From Planctomycetota bacterium (lineage in GTDB: Bacteria > Planctomycetota > UBA1135 > GCA-002686595), in contig JADHOC010000013.1 of the NCBI GenBank assembly GCA_016779205.1, positions 85,235 to 149,234 of the forward strand: DNA of 64,000 nt. The letters are read 5' to 3'. Below are positions 37,004 through 46,318 of this stretch, one piece after another. The notes beneath the pieces were generated by a model. The model saw only the letters and a program-made list of their open reading frames with translations. It was not told where the DNA came from and made no database searches. Made by a program: the position numbers and the translations under genes. The stretch's first letter is position 1. The number at the start of each line of letters is the position of its first letter.

Positions 37004-37843
37004 TCACAGGTCGAAGTGGGGGAGCGGGTCACGCTGGAGCCAGTTCTGCGGGACCCACCGGGCGTCGGCGGCGTGGGCGTGGAGGGTGACCGCGACCCGC
37101 GAGCGCGGGCTCCGGTTCGCCTCGGAGCGGTGGGGCATGTGGTCATGGAAGATCACCATCGAGCCCGCGCTCACCTCGATCGGCGTCGCCTCCGAGGGCC
37201 ACGGAGTGGCGTCCACATCTCGCAGCGCGCCCTCGCGGGTGCCCCAGTCCACCTCGTACCGCTCCCTCAGCGGGGAGCGGTGAGCGCCCGGCGCCATCCA
37301 CAGGCAGCCGTTGGTGCGGTCCGCGTCCTCGAGGGCGATCCAGAGGCCGACCACCCGCTGGGGATCGGTCAGCAGGTAGCTGGCGTCCTGGTGCCACCGC
37401 ACCTCGCCGCCGATCCCGGGGGGCTTGAAGATCACCATGCTCTGAACGAGCCGCGGCCGCTCGAGGCCGCCGATGGCGAAGCCCTCCCGCACGGGCCTGC
37501 TCCTGGCCAGGTCCTCGAAGGCGGGGTCGAGGTCGTGGAGCGCGTGTCCGATCTTGTTGAGGCACCGGTCCGGGGCTGCGTTGAGCTCGCCGTCGGCGTC
37601 CACGGCCTCGGCCTCCAGGAACCCCTGGACGCTGCGGGCGGAGGCGAAGAAGACCTCCTCTCGCCCCGCGTCTCGGTCGTCGGTGCGGAAGACCGCCCGG
37701 TCGGCCTCGGGGTCGTGGGCTTCCACGTGCCGATTTATGGCTCGGCGGAGCTCCTCGAGGGTCGACCCGTCGATGGCCCCGGGCCACACGGCGAAGCCGT
37801 CCTCCCGAAAGCGCTCGGCGAGGTCATGGGGGGGGGAGAGCAT
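37004..37843 (-). CDS. phytanoyl-CoA dioxygenase (PhyH) family iron/2-oxoglutarate oxygenase
   Basis: The 279-residue protein has the PhyH facial triad: H151 and D153 in RWHQDASYL, and H238 in MPHRSE. R249 is placed to bind 2-oxoglutarate. The N-terminus FREDGFAVWPGAI is also typical. The substrate is unknown; the family hydroxylates acyl-CoAs, amino acids and secondary metabolites. No biosynthetic cluster is adjacent. It converges with the permease, leaving 20 nt. Confidence 0.88.
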   Translation of the reverse strand: MLSPPHDLAERFREDGFAVWPGAIDGSTLEELRRAINRHVEAHDPEADRAVFRTDDRDAGREEVFFASARSVQGFLEAEAVDADGELNAAPDRCLNKIGHALHDLDPAFEDLARSRPVREGFAIGGLERPRLVQSMVIFKPPGIGGEVRWHQDASYLLTDPQRVVGLWIALEDADRTNGCLWMAPGAHRSPLRERYEVDWGTREGALRDVDATPWPSEATPIEVSAGSMVIFHDHMPHRSEANRSPRSRVAVTLHAHAADARWVPQNWLQRDPLPHFDL

Positions 37844-37919
37844 GGCAGCCCCACTGTACGCGGTGGGCGGGCGCCGTTGCGCACCAGGTGCCCGCGTGCG
37901 TTCGACGGGTCAGGCGCCC

Positions 37920-38513
37920 TCAGCTCGGGGTCGCCCTGGACAGCAGGTCGAGCTCGCGCACCATCCAGTCGCGGGAGAGGTTCCACTCGAGCTGGACCAC
38001 ATCCGTCGGCCGCTGGATGGCCCGTGCGGCCTCGTCGACGGTCAGGCCGAAGACAAGGCAGAGCATGGTGAGTTGGCTGCTGCTGCCCTTGAGCTGGTCC
38101 ATCCGCTCCAGGGCCTCATGGAGTTCCCCCATGCTCACCTCGCGCCGGGAGCCCCGTGCCGCCATGGGGGAGAGCAGGATCCTCGGCCCCATGCTGGGCA
38201 GGTCCGCCTCGGAGGCGCCGGCGTCGTGGGTGCCCATCAGGTCACGCAGGGCCCTGGCGAGGTCCGCGGTCAGCCCGGCGCGCAGCTCCGCCGATGCGCC
38301 CTCGCTCATGAGCTTGACCGAGAGCTGGAGGGCCGCGGACTGAGGGTCCAGGACGGTGGACCCGTCCCCCTTGATTGACTTCACGCGGAAGCGGTCTCGG
38401 GACGCGAGCAGCTCCTGCTTGAGGAGCTCGACGAGCTCCTCCTTGCAGCCGTCCTCGCCAGCGGCGCTCCGTCGCACGAGGCTATCGAGGGGTCGACGCT
38501 GGTGATTGGACAT
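37920..38513 (-). CDS. short ECF sigma-factor-like protein (PF07638-like), possibly degenerate
   Basis: The 197-residue product has a C-terminal HTH-like region, TVDEAARAIQRPTDVVQLEWNLSRDW cited in parts as TVDEAARAIQ and VVQLEWNLSRDWMVREL. This matches sigma-70 region 4 of the planctomycete ECF group, in which a Trp and a final L(Y/V)REL motif are conserved. The N-terminal part has LVRRSAAGEDG and helical segments where region 2 should lie, but DLVQE-type residues are not evident. It could be a divergent sigma factor or a non-sigma relative. The ATG at 38513 (MSNHQRRP) fits the usual length. Confidence 0.55.
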   Translation of the reverse strand: MSNHQRRPLDSLVRRSAAGEDGCKEELVELLKQELLASRDRFRVKSIKGDGSTVLDPQSAALQLSVKLMSEGASAELRAGLTADLARALRDLMGTHDAGASEADLPSMGPRILLSPMAARGSRREVSMGELHEALERMDQLKGSSSQLTMLCLVFGLTVDEAARAIQRPTDVVQLEWNLSRDWMVRELDLLSRATPS

Positions 38514-38692
38514 GGCAGGGAAGATCACCGGAGCATGGTCCGGAGAGTTCACAGCGTCCCTTGCTCCTGCTGCCCCTGCAATTGCGGGTTCTACGGGCGG
38601 GGCCGCGGGAAGATCCCTGCGCCCGACCCGGGGACTCCACCGGAGGCACGGTTGATGCATCGCGGTGGGTCGGGTTAGCGAAACCCCTGAGC

Positions 38693-41116
38693 ATGACCCA
38701 GGTTCTCCGACAGTTGCTGCCCGAAGACCTCGCCCGGAGGTGCCTGAGCCCCGATGTCGAGCCCCGGGCCGCGGGATCCCTTGTCTTGTTCTGGGTCCGG
38801 TCCGCCATGCGGGCCGACTCCAACCCGGCCCTCGAGGCCGCCTGCGCGGCCGCCCGCAGCCTGGACCTGCCGCTGCTGGTCTATCAGGGGCTCGACGACC
38901 GTCACCCCTTCGCCTCGGACCGCGTCTGGACCTTTGTCCTGCAAGGGGCGCGCGACCTCGCCCGAGACCTCGAGGCGCGGGGCGTGCGCTATGCCTTCCA
39001 CCTCCGTCGACCCGGACACACCCAGCCCGCGTTGAAAGACCTGGCGCGCGACGCGGCGTTGATCTTCTGCGACGCCGTGCCCGTGGCGCCGCTCACGGCC
39101 TGGACCGCCGCGCTCGCGGCGTCCGCCGAGGCTCCCGTGGTGGAGGTCGATGCTGCCTGCGTCGTTCCGCTCACGGCGACGCGCAAGCCCTACGAGCGCG
39201 CCTTCGCCTTCAAGAACGCGACCAAGAAGGCGCGCAAGGAGTGGCTCGGCTGGGAGCCGGAGGAGCAGCCCGCCCCCAGGCCCTACCCGGGAGCCCTCGG
39301 GTTCGAGCCGGTGGACTTCGAAGCCGCGGATGTCGCCGCCCTCGTCGCGGCCTGCGACGTGGATCACGGCGTCGGCCCGGTGGCCCATACGGTGGGGGGG
39401 GCTCGTGCGGGCGAGGCCCGCTGGGCGGCCTTCCGAGACCAGCGCCTGACGCGCTACGCCCGGGATCGCAACGATGCCCTGCGCCCCGGCGTGTCACGCC
39501 TCTCCGCGTACTTCCACTTCGGCATGCTCTCGCCGCTCAGGGTCGCTCGTGAGTGTGTGGGGATCGGCGGCGGGGGTGCGGACAAGTTCCTCGATGAGCT
39601 CCTCGTCTGGCGCGAGTCGGCGTGGCACTTCTGCCACCACGGGGGCGTGGACCTCGACTCCCTCGACGCCATCCCTGAATGGGCGCGCGAGACCCTCGAC
39701 GCCCACCGGGACGACCCGCGACCGGAGGTTCGCTCGGCGCTCGAGCTGGAGCTGGCGCACACCGGGGACGACCTCTGGGATGCCGCACAGGAGTCCCTCC
39801 TCCGGCACGGCGAGCTCCACAACAACGTCCGGATGACCTGGGGGAAGGCGCTCCTCCCCTGGTCGCCGTCCCCGGAGGCGGCCCTCGCGCGGCTGGTGGA
39901 GCTCAATCACCGATACGCCCTCGACGGCAGGGATCCGTCCTCCTACGGCGGGCTGCTCTGGTGCCTGGGGCAATTCGACCGCCCGTTCCCTCCCGCGGAG
40001 CCGATCACCGGAGAGCTGCGCGGACGCTCGACGGAGTTCCACGCCTCCCGGTTGGACACGGTGAAGTACAGGTCCCGTTGCACCTCGCCGTCCGCGCCGA
40101 GGCGTCGGATCGCCGTGGTGGGGGCTGGCCTCGCGGGGCTCGCGGCTGCGGAGGCCCTCGACGCCGCGGGGCACGGGGTGGTGGTCTTCGACAAGGGGCG
40201 CGGCGTGGGCGGTCGGACCTCGACCCGCAGGGCCGACGCGACGGGCTTCGACCACGGCGCCCAGTACTTCACGGCGAGGGACCCGAGGTTCCGGCGTGTG
40301 GTGGACATGTGGGTCGAGGAGGGCGTCGTGGCGCCCTGGGAGGGGCGCCTCGCCGTGCTCGACGAGCCCGCCGTGATCCGGGCCAGGGAGGAGCGCGCGG
40401 GCGACGTTCGATTCGTGGGGGTGCCGGGGATGAACGCCATGGCGAAGCGGATCGCCGGGGACCTGGACGTCCGCTGCGGAAGCCGCGTGGAGTCCCTCCA
40501 GCGGACCGGCGGAGGGTGGGAGGTCGCCCTCGAAGGCGGGAGGTCGCAGGCGGACTTCGACCTGGTCCTCGTCACGACGCCGCCCGCCCAGGCCGCTCCG
40601 CTGCTCGCCGGGTCGCCGGAGCTGCAGGGGCTCGCGGAGTCCGTGTCCATGGACCCCTGCGTCGCGCTCATGGTGGCCTTCGATGGACCCATCGACGTCT
40701 CTTTCGATGGCGCCTTCGTCAACCACGGGCCCCTCTCCTGGATCTGCCGCAACAGCTCCAAGCCGGGCCGGCCGGAGCCGGAGGCCTGGGTCCTGCACGC
40801 TGGTAAGGACTGGTCGAGAGCTCACTTCGAGGACGGGCTCGAGTCGGTCCGCGACGAGCTGCTCTCCGCGTTCGGGAGCGCCGCCGGCATCACCGTCCCC
40901 GAGCCCATTCACGTGGACCGGATGCGGTGGCTGTTCAGCGCGGCCAGCCCGCCGCGCGCCGAGGGGGCCGCGTTCGACACCGCAGCGGGCCTCGGCGTGG
41001 CGGGGGACTGGATGAACGGCTCCAAGGTCCAGGGCGCGTGGCTCGCCGGGCGGGCCCTCGCGGGGCGGGTGCTCGCCGCCTGCGCCTCGGTCGAGACGAG
41101 GGACCCCTGGGGATGA
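38693..41116 (+). CDS. class II photolyase fused to a renalase-like FAD oxidoreductase
   Basis: The 807-residue protein begins with a class II CPD-photolyase. Its N-terminal domain has VLFWVRSAMRADSNPAL, and its FAD-binding half has RLSAYFHFGMLSP, ELHNNVRMTWGKALLPW and DGRDPSSYGG. From about residue 471 a second flavoprotein starts: GAGLAGLAAAE (G477-G482) and FDKGRGVGGRTSTRR, ending GVAGDWMNGSKVQGAW. This is the layout of renalase-like amine oxidases. Photolyases split UV dimers with reduced FAD; a fused oxidoreductase could keep FAD reduced, which is a hypothesis. The ATG at 38693 begins just before the photolyase core. Its stop overlaps the next gene by 4 nt. Confidence 0.88.
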   Translation: MTQVLRQLLPEDLARRCLSPDVEPRAAGSLVLFWVRSAMRADSNPALEAACAAARSLDLPLLVYQGLDDRHPFASDRVWTFVLQGARDLARDLEARGVRYAFHLRRPGHTQPALKDLARDAALIFCDAVPVAPLTAWTAALAASAEAPVVEVDAACVVPLTATRKPYERAFAFKNATKKARKEWLGWEPEEQPAPRPYPGALGFEPVDFEAADVAALVAACDVDHGVGPVAHTVGGARAGEARWAAFRDQRLTRYARDRNDALRPGVSRLSAYFHFGMLSPLRVARECVGIGGGGADKFLDELLVWRESAWHFCHHGGVDLDSLDAIPEWARETLDAHRDDPRPEVRSALELELAHTGDDLWDAAQESLLRHGELHNNVRMTWGKALLPWSPSPEAALARLVELNHRYALDGRDPSSYGGLLWCLGQFDRPFPPAEPITGELRGRSTEFHASRLDTVKYRSRCTSPSAPRRRIAVVGAGLAGLAAAEALDAAGHGVVVFDKGRGVGGRTSTRRADATGFDHGAQYFTARDPRFRRVVDMWVEEGVVAPWEGRLAVLDEPAVIRAREERAGDVRFVGVPGMNAMAKRIAGDLDVRCGSRVESLQRTGGGWEVALEGGRSQADFDLVLVTTPPAQAAPLLAGSPELQGLAESVSMDPCVALMVAFDGPIDVSFDGAFVNHGPLSWICRNSSKPGRPEPEAWVLHAGKDWSRAHFEDGLESVRDELLSAFGSAAGITVPEPIHVDRMRWLFSAASPPRAEGAAFDTAAGLGVAGDWMNGSKVQGAWLAGRALAGRVLAACASVETRDPWG

Positions 41117-42204
41117 GCCGGGACCTCGTCACCACGACCGAGGACGGGCTCTGGTGCGAGGCGGGCGGGTTCCACATCGACCCGTGGCGCCCCGTCGAGC
41201 GGGCCGTGGTCACCCACGCCCACGCGGACCACACACGACCCGGCTCCGGGCGCTACCTCACGGCGGCCCCCGGGGTCGAGCTGGTCCGGCTCAGGACCCA
41301 CGCGGACGCCGTGGTGGACGGCCTCGAGTACGGAGAGCGCCTGACCATCGGGGGCGTCCAGGTGAGCTTCCATCCCGCGGGCCACATCCTGGGGTCCGCC
41401 CAGGTCCGCATCGAGCGGGCGGGGGAGGTGTGGGTGGTGGGGGGCGACTACAAGACCGGCGCCGATCCCACGTGCGCGGCGTTCGAGGCGGTGCCGTGCG
41501 ACGTCTTCATCAGCGAGAGCACCTTCGGACTGCCCGTGTTCCAGTGGCCAGACCCGGAGGAGGTCGCGGCCGAGGTGCGCGCCTGGTGGGAGGGCAACGC
41601 GGCGAACGGTCGGACGAGCCTGCTGTGCGCCTACGCCCTCGGGAAGTCCCAGCGGCTCCTCGCGGGCCTGCTCGATCCGCCCGGCCCAATCGCCGTGCAC
41701 GGGGCCCTCGACCGCCTGCTCGGCCCCTACCGTGATCAGGGGATCGAGCTCCCGTCCACGGAGTACGCGTCCGTGGAGGTGGCGAAGGAGGTCCGCGGTC
41801 GCGGCCTCGTCATCGCGCCGCCCTCCGCGAACGGCACCCCGTGGATGAGGAAGTTCGGCGACGTGTCCACGGCCTTCGCCTCCGGGTGGATGACCCTGCG
41901 GGGTCCCCGGCGCCGCCGCGGGTTCGACCAGGGGTTCACGGTCTCCGACCACGCCGACTGGCGCGGCCTCCTCGGGGCCATCGAGGCCACGGGGGCCTCA
42001 CGGGTGCTCGTGACCCATGGATACGTGGACCCCCTCGTCCGGTACCTCTCCGAGGAGCGCGGGCTCCAGGCGGAGCGGCTCGACAGCCGCTTCGAGGGGG
42101 AGGGGGACGGAGCCGAGGAGTCGGCGGGGAGCGGCGAGGCGGAGGGCCCTGTGGTGGAGCCGGTGAGCGGGCCCGGCCACGGGGCACCGGAGGGGCGATC
42201 ATGA
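41113..42204 (+). CDS. ligase-associated DNA exonuclease (metallo-beta-lactamase fold)
   Basis: The 363-residue protein belongs to the MBL/beta-CASP nuclease type found next to LigB-like ligases. It has HAHADH at residues 35-40, the Asp in VVGGDYKTG, the YALGKSQRLL helix and a late SDHADW and VTHGY. The last about 35 residues are a disordered Glu/Gly tail. It overlaps both the photolyase fusion and the ligase gene by 4 nt (ATGA), giving a tightly coupled five-gene operon. End processing during double-strand break or gap repair is likely. Confidence 0.9.
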   Translation: MSRDLVTTTEDGLWCEAGGFHIDPWRPVERAVVTHAHADHTRPGSGRYLTAAPGVELVRLRTHADAVVDGLEYGERLTIGGVQVSFHPAGHILGSAQVRIERAGEVWVVGGDYKTGADPTCAAFEAVPCDVFISESTFGLPVFQWPDPEEVAAEVRAWWEGNAANGRTSLLCAYALGKSQRLLAGLLDPPGPIAVHGALDRLLGPYRDQGIELPSTEYASVEVAKEVRGRGLVIAPPSANGTPWMRKFGDVSTAFASGWMTLRGPRRRRGFDQGFTVSDHADWRGLLGAIEATGASRVLVTHGYVDPLVRYLSEERGLQAERLDSRFEGEGDGAEESAGSGEAEGPVVEPVSGPGHGAPEGRS

Positions 42205-43793
42205 GGCGCTTCCACGGGCTGTATCGAGCCCTCGACGCCACCTCGCGGACCTCGCGCAAGGAGGCGGCGCTGGTGGATTACTTCGAGGCGACCCCGCCGG
42301 CGGACGCCGCCTGGGCCGCGCACCTGCTGCTGGGAAGGCGGGGGCGGCGCGCCGTGAACACCCGCCTCCTGCGGGAGTGGGCGGCCGAGAAGAGTGGCCT
42401 GCCGCTCTGGCTCGTGGAGGAGAGCTACGACGCGGTGGGAGACCTCGCGGAGACGATCGCGCTGCTGGTCCCCGATCAGGGGACCCACGGCGAACCGGAA
42501 GGCCTGGCGGAGTTCATCGACCGCCGCGTCCTCGGCCTGGCAGGGCTCGAGCCCGCGGCCCAGAGGGAGCTCGTCCTCGAGACCTGGGCCGACCTCGACG
42601 CGGGTGAGCGCTTCCTGTTCCACAAGCTGATCTCCGGGGGCTTCCGGGTCGGTGTGGCGGGCGGGCTCGTGGCGCGCGCGCTGGCCAAGGTCGCCGGCGT
42701 GGACCGGGCCACGATGATGCATCGGCTCGCGGGCCGCTGGGACCCCACGGCGGCGGCGTGGGAGGACCTGATGTCCGAGGACGAGGGTGGGGATCCCCTC
42801 CGCCCGTATCCCTTCTTCCTGGCCCACGCGGTCCCCGCCGAGCCCGCGGAGCTTGGCGACGCCGCGGACTTCCAGGCCGAATGGAAGTGGGACGGCATCC
42901 GCGCCCAGGCGGTCCGGCGGGGGAGCGAGGCGGTGCTCTGGTCCCGGGGGGGGGACCTCGTGAACGGCGGGTTCCCCGAGATCGTCGAGGAGCTGGGAGG
43001 CCTCGCGCCGGGGACCGTGATCGACGGGGAGCTGCTCGCCTGGGACGGCGATCGTCCCAGGGGGTTCCACGAGCTCCAGCGCCGCATCAACCGCAAGTCC
43101 GTCGGGAAGAAGCTGAGGGAGGAGGTCCCCGTGCGGCTGATGGCCTACGACCTGCTCGAGGAGGGCGGCGCCGACCTCCGGGCCCTCCCCACGACGGAGC
43201 GCCGCCGCCGCCTGGAGGCGCTCGTGCGCGCCGCGGGGCTCTCGCGGCTCGGGATCGCGGAGGTGGTCGAGGGCGAGTCGTGGGAGGAGCTCGCCCGGGC
43301 GCGCAGCACCTCGCGGCAGCGCGGCGTCGAGGGGCTGATGCTCAAGCGCCGCGACGCGCCCTACGGAGCGGGGCGCCCGCGGGGCGACTGGTGGAAGTGG
43401 AAGGTGGACCCCTTCACCCTCGACGTGGTGCTGGTCTACGCCCAGCGTGGGCACGGACGCCGCGCCTCCCTGTACACCGACTACACCCTCGCGGTCTGGG
43501 ACGACGGGGAGCTGGTCCCGGTCGCCAAGGCCTACTCGGGGCTCACGGACCGGGAGATCCGGCGCGTCGACGCCTTCGTGCGGCGGCACATCACCGACCG
43601 CTTCGGTCCCGTCCGGGTCGTGGAGCCAGAGCTCGTGTTCGAGATCGCGTTTGAGGGGATCCAGCCCAGCGCCCGGCACAAGGCGGGCCTCTCCCTGCGC
43701 TTCCCGCGCATCGCTCGCTGGCGCGAGGACAAGTCGCCGGCGGACGCCGACTCGCTGGACGCGGTGCGGGCGCTGATGGGGGACCCCTCGTGA
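42201..43793 (+). CDS. ATP-dependent DNA ligase (ligase-associated cluster type)
   Basis: The 530-residue protein has the N-terminal DNA-binding region found in LigB/LIG1-like enzymes (about 1-215), then the nucleotidyltransferase core with K229 in EWKWDG, the adenylation site. Other motifs are VIDGELLAW (motif III), GVEGLMLKR (motif IV) and WWKWKVDP (motif V), then an OB domain. Sequence and context match the ligase of the exonuclease-ligase-helicase-PdeM repair set. Start ATG overlaps the exonuclease stop by 4 nt. Confidence 0.93.
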   Translation: MRRFHGLYRALDATSRTSRKEAALVDYFEATPPADAAWAAHLLLGRRGRRAVNTRLLREWAAEKSGLPLWLVEESYDAVGDLAETIALLVPDQGTHGEPEGLAEFIDRRVLGLAGLEPAAQRELVLETWADLDAGERFLFHKLISGGFRVGVAGGLVARALAKVAGVDRATMMHRLAGRWDPTAAAWEDLMSEDEGGDPLRPYPFFLAHAVPAEPAELGDAADFQAEWKWDGIRAQAVRRGSEAVLWSRGGDLVNGGFPEIVEELGGLAPGTVIDGELLAWDGDRPRGFHELQRRINRKSVGKKLREEVPVRLMAYDLLEEGGADLRALPTTERRRRLEALVRAAGLSRLGIAEVVEGESWEELARARSTSRQRGVEGLMLKRRDAPYGAGRPRGDWWKWKVDPFTLDVVLVYAQRGHGRRASLYTDYTLAVWDDGELVPVAKAYSGLTDREIRRVDAFVRRHITDRFGPVRVVEPELVFEIAFEGIQPSARHKAGLSLRFPRIARWREDKSPADADSLDAVRALMGDPS

Positions 43794-46318
43794 TCGAGCC
43801 CGTGGAGCGCTGGTTCGAGTCCCGTGGGTGGGAGCCCTTCCCGTTCCAGCGCGAGGTCTGGCGGCGGTACCTCGCAGGGGAGAGCGGGCTCGTGCACGTG
43901 GCCACCGGCTTCGGCAAGACCCTGGCGGCCTGGCTAGGGCCGGTCATCGAGGGGGCCGCGGCCCCCGGCGCCCGGGCGGTCCCCGCGAAGCGCGGCGACG
44001 CGCCGCCCCTCGCCGTGCTCTGGATCACGCCCATGCGCGCCCTGGCCCAGGACCTCGTCAAGAACCTCCGCGAGGTCACCGGCGAGGTGGCGCCGGGGTG
44101 GCTCGTGGAGGGGCGCACCGGTGACACGAGCAGTACCGACCGCGGGCGCCAGTCCCGGCAGCTCCCGACGGCGCTGGTGACCACGCCGGAGTCCCTGTCG
44201 GTGCTGCTCAGTCGCGAGGACGCGGCCGAGCGCTTCGCCCACCTGCAGTGCGTGGTCGTGGACGAGTGGCACGAGCTCTTCGGGACGAAGCGCGGCGTCC
44301 AGACGGAGCTCGCCCTCGCGCGGCTCCGCCGCCTCGCCCCCGGTCTGCGGACCTGGGGCCTCTCGGCCACGCTCGGGAACCTCCCCGAGGCCATGGTGTC
44401 GCTCCTCGGGTCGGGCGGGGCTGGCGAGGCTGACGGGGGGGGCGCGCTCGTGGAGAGTGACCGGCGCCGGACGCTGGAGGTCCGCTCGGTGGTCCCCCGG
44501 GAGATCGAGTGCTTCCCGTGGGCCGGGCACATGGGTCTCCGTCTCCTGGACGAGGTGGCGGCGGCCCTGGACACGGCTCGCACCGCGCTGGTCTTCACCA
44601 ACACCCGGGCCCAGGCGGAGCGCTGGTACCAGGCGCTCTGCTACGCCCGCTACGACGACCGCGAGGGCATCGCGCTCCATCACGGATCCCTTGACCGGGA
44701 GCAGCGGGCCGAGGTGGAGGCGGGGCTCGCCAGCGGCCGCTACCGCGCCGTCGTGGCGACCTCCTCACTGGACCTCGGCGTGGACTTCTCGCCGGTGGAT
44801 CTCGTGGTCCACGTGGGGAGCCCCAAGGGGATCGCGCGGCTGGCCCAGCGGGCCGGGCGCTCGGGGCACTCCCCCGGCCTCGACAGCCGGCTGCTCTGCG
44901 TCCCGACCCACGCCCTGGAGCTGGTGGAGTTCGCGGCGGCCCGGGAGGCGCTGGAGCGCGGCGCGGCGGAGCCACGGCTCCCCCTGCGCCGACCCCTGGA
45001 CGTGCTCGCCCAGCACATCGTCACGGTGGCGGTGGGCGGCGGCTTCGTTCCCGCGGAGCTCCTCGCCGAGGTCCGCACGACCCACGCCTTCCGCGACCTC
45101 TCGGACGGGGAGTGGGCCTGGGCCCTGGACTTCACCCGCTTCGGGGGGGACACCCTCTCGGGGTACGAGCGCTTCGCCAGGGTGGTCGAGGGCAAGGGCG
45201 GCAAGCTGGTCGTCGCCTCGCGCCGGATCGCGCGGGATCACCGCCTGAACATCGGCACCATCGTCGGGTACGGGAGCCTCGACGTGAAGTTCCGCAACGG
45301 CAGGCGCCTCGGCTCCATCGAGGAGGTGTTCGTGTCCCGCCTGCGGCCCGGGGACGCCTTCACCTTCTCGGGCCGCTCCCTCGAGCTGGTCAAGGTGGAG
45401 GACGCCGCGGCCATCGTGCGGGCGGCCTCCAACCCGGCCACCCTCGTGCCGCGCTGGTTCGGCGGGCGCATGCCGCTCTCCAACGAGCTCGCCGAGGCCG
45501 TGCGCAGGGCCATGGCGGCGGTCAAGCGGACCCTCGAGACCGGGGAGTCCACGGGCGCACCCGAGCTGGACGGGGTGGCGCCGCTCTTCGCGCGCCAGGC
45601 AGCGGTGTCTCGGATCCCCGAGCCGGACGAGCTGCTCATCGAGCGGGTGCGCACCCGGGACGGCGACCACGCCTTCCTCTTCCCGCTCGAGGGACGCCTC
45701 GTGCATGAGGGGCTCGCGGCCCTCCTCGCGTGGCGCGCCACCAGGGCCGCGCGCGTCACGGTTACCCAGTCGGTGAATGACTGGGGGCTGGAGCTGGTGA
45801 CCCGTGGCCAGCTGCCGGTGGGGGACGACGAGTGGGCAGCGCTGCTGACGCCCGAGGGCCTCCTCGAGGACCTGCTCGCGTGCCTCGACGGTTCCGGCCT
45901 CGCGCGGCGTCACTTCCGCGAGATCGCCCGCGTGGCGGGGCTGGTCCAGCAGGGGCTGCCCGGGGCCCGCAAGGGGCAGCGGCAGCTCCAGGCGTCGGCG
46001 GGCCTCGTCTTCGACGTCCTCACGGAGCACGACCCGGAGAACCTCTTGCTCGAGCAGGCGCGCCGCGAGGTCATGGAGCGAACCCTGGAGTTCACGCGCC
46101 TGCGGACGGGCCTGGAGCAGCTGCGAGAGCGGCGGATCTGCGTCGAGCGGCCTGGCTCCCTGACCCCGCTGGGCTTTCCCCTGTGGGCGGAGCGCGTGCG
46201 GGAGCGAGTCTCCTCGGAGTCCTGGGAGGACCGCGTACGGCAGATGGCCGATCAGCTGCAGGGGCGCGGGACCGTGGCCGCGACCGGCGCCCGTGGGGCG
46301 CGGAGGAGGAAGGCGTGA
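43790..46318 (+). CDS. Lhr-like ligase-associated DEXH helicase
   Basis: The 842-residue superfamily 2 helicase has Walker A ATGFGKT (38-44), DEWHEL as motif II (near 158), GLSATLGN as motif III, SSLDLGVDF as motif V, and GSPKGIARLAQRAGRSGHSPG as motif VI, cited here in two pieces (SPKGIARLAQ, RAGRSGHSPG). A winged-helix region and a C-terminal Lhr-core domain follow (residues about 430-820). Start GTG overlaps the ligase stop (GTGA). Confidence 0.94.
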   Translation: MIEPVERWFESRGWEPFPFQREVWRRYLAGESGLVHVATGFGKTLAAWLGPVIEGAAAPGARAVPAKRGDAPPLAVLWITPMRALAQDLVKNLREVTGEVAPGWLVEGRTGDTSSTDRGRQSRQLPTALVTTPESLSVLLSREDAAERFAHLQCVVVDEWHELFGTKRGVQTELALARLRRLAPGLRTWGLSATLGNLPEAMVSLLGSGGAGEADGGGALVESDRRRTLEVRSVVPREIECFPWAGHMGLRLLDEVAAALDTARTALVFTNTRAQAERWYQALCYARYDDREGIALHHGSLDREQRAEVEAGLASGRYRAVVATSSLDLGVDFSPVDLVVHVGSPKGIARLAQRAGRSGHSPGLDSRLLCVPTHALELVEFAAAREALERGAAEPRLPLRRPLDVLAQHIVTVAVGGGFVPAELLAEVRTTHAFRDLSDGEWAWALDFTRFGGDTLSGYERFARVVEGKGGKLVVASRRIARDHRLNIGTIVGYGSLDVKFRNGRRLGSIEEVFVSRLRPGDAFTFSGRSLELVKVEDAAAIVRAASNPATLVPRWFGGRMPLSNELAEAVRRAMAAVKRTLETGESTGAPELDGVAPLFARQAAVSRIPEPDELLIERVRTRDGDHAFLFPLEGRLVHEGLAALLAWRATRAARVTVTQSVNDWGLELVTRGQLPVGDDEWAALLTPEGLLEDLLACLDGSGLARRHFREIARVAGLVQQGLPGARKGQRQLQASAGLVFDVLTEHDPENLLLEQARREVMERTLEFTRLRTGLEQLRERRICVERPGSLTPLGFPLWAERVRERVSSESWEDRVRQMADQLQGRGTVAATGARGARRRKA

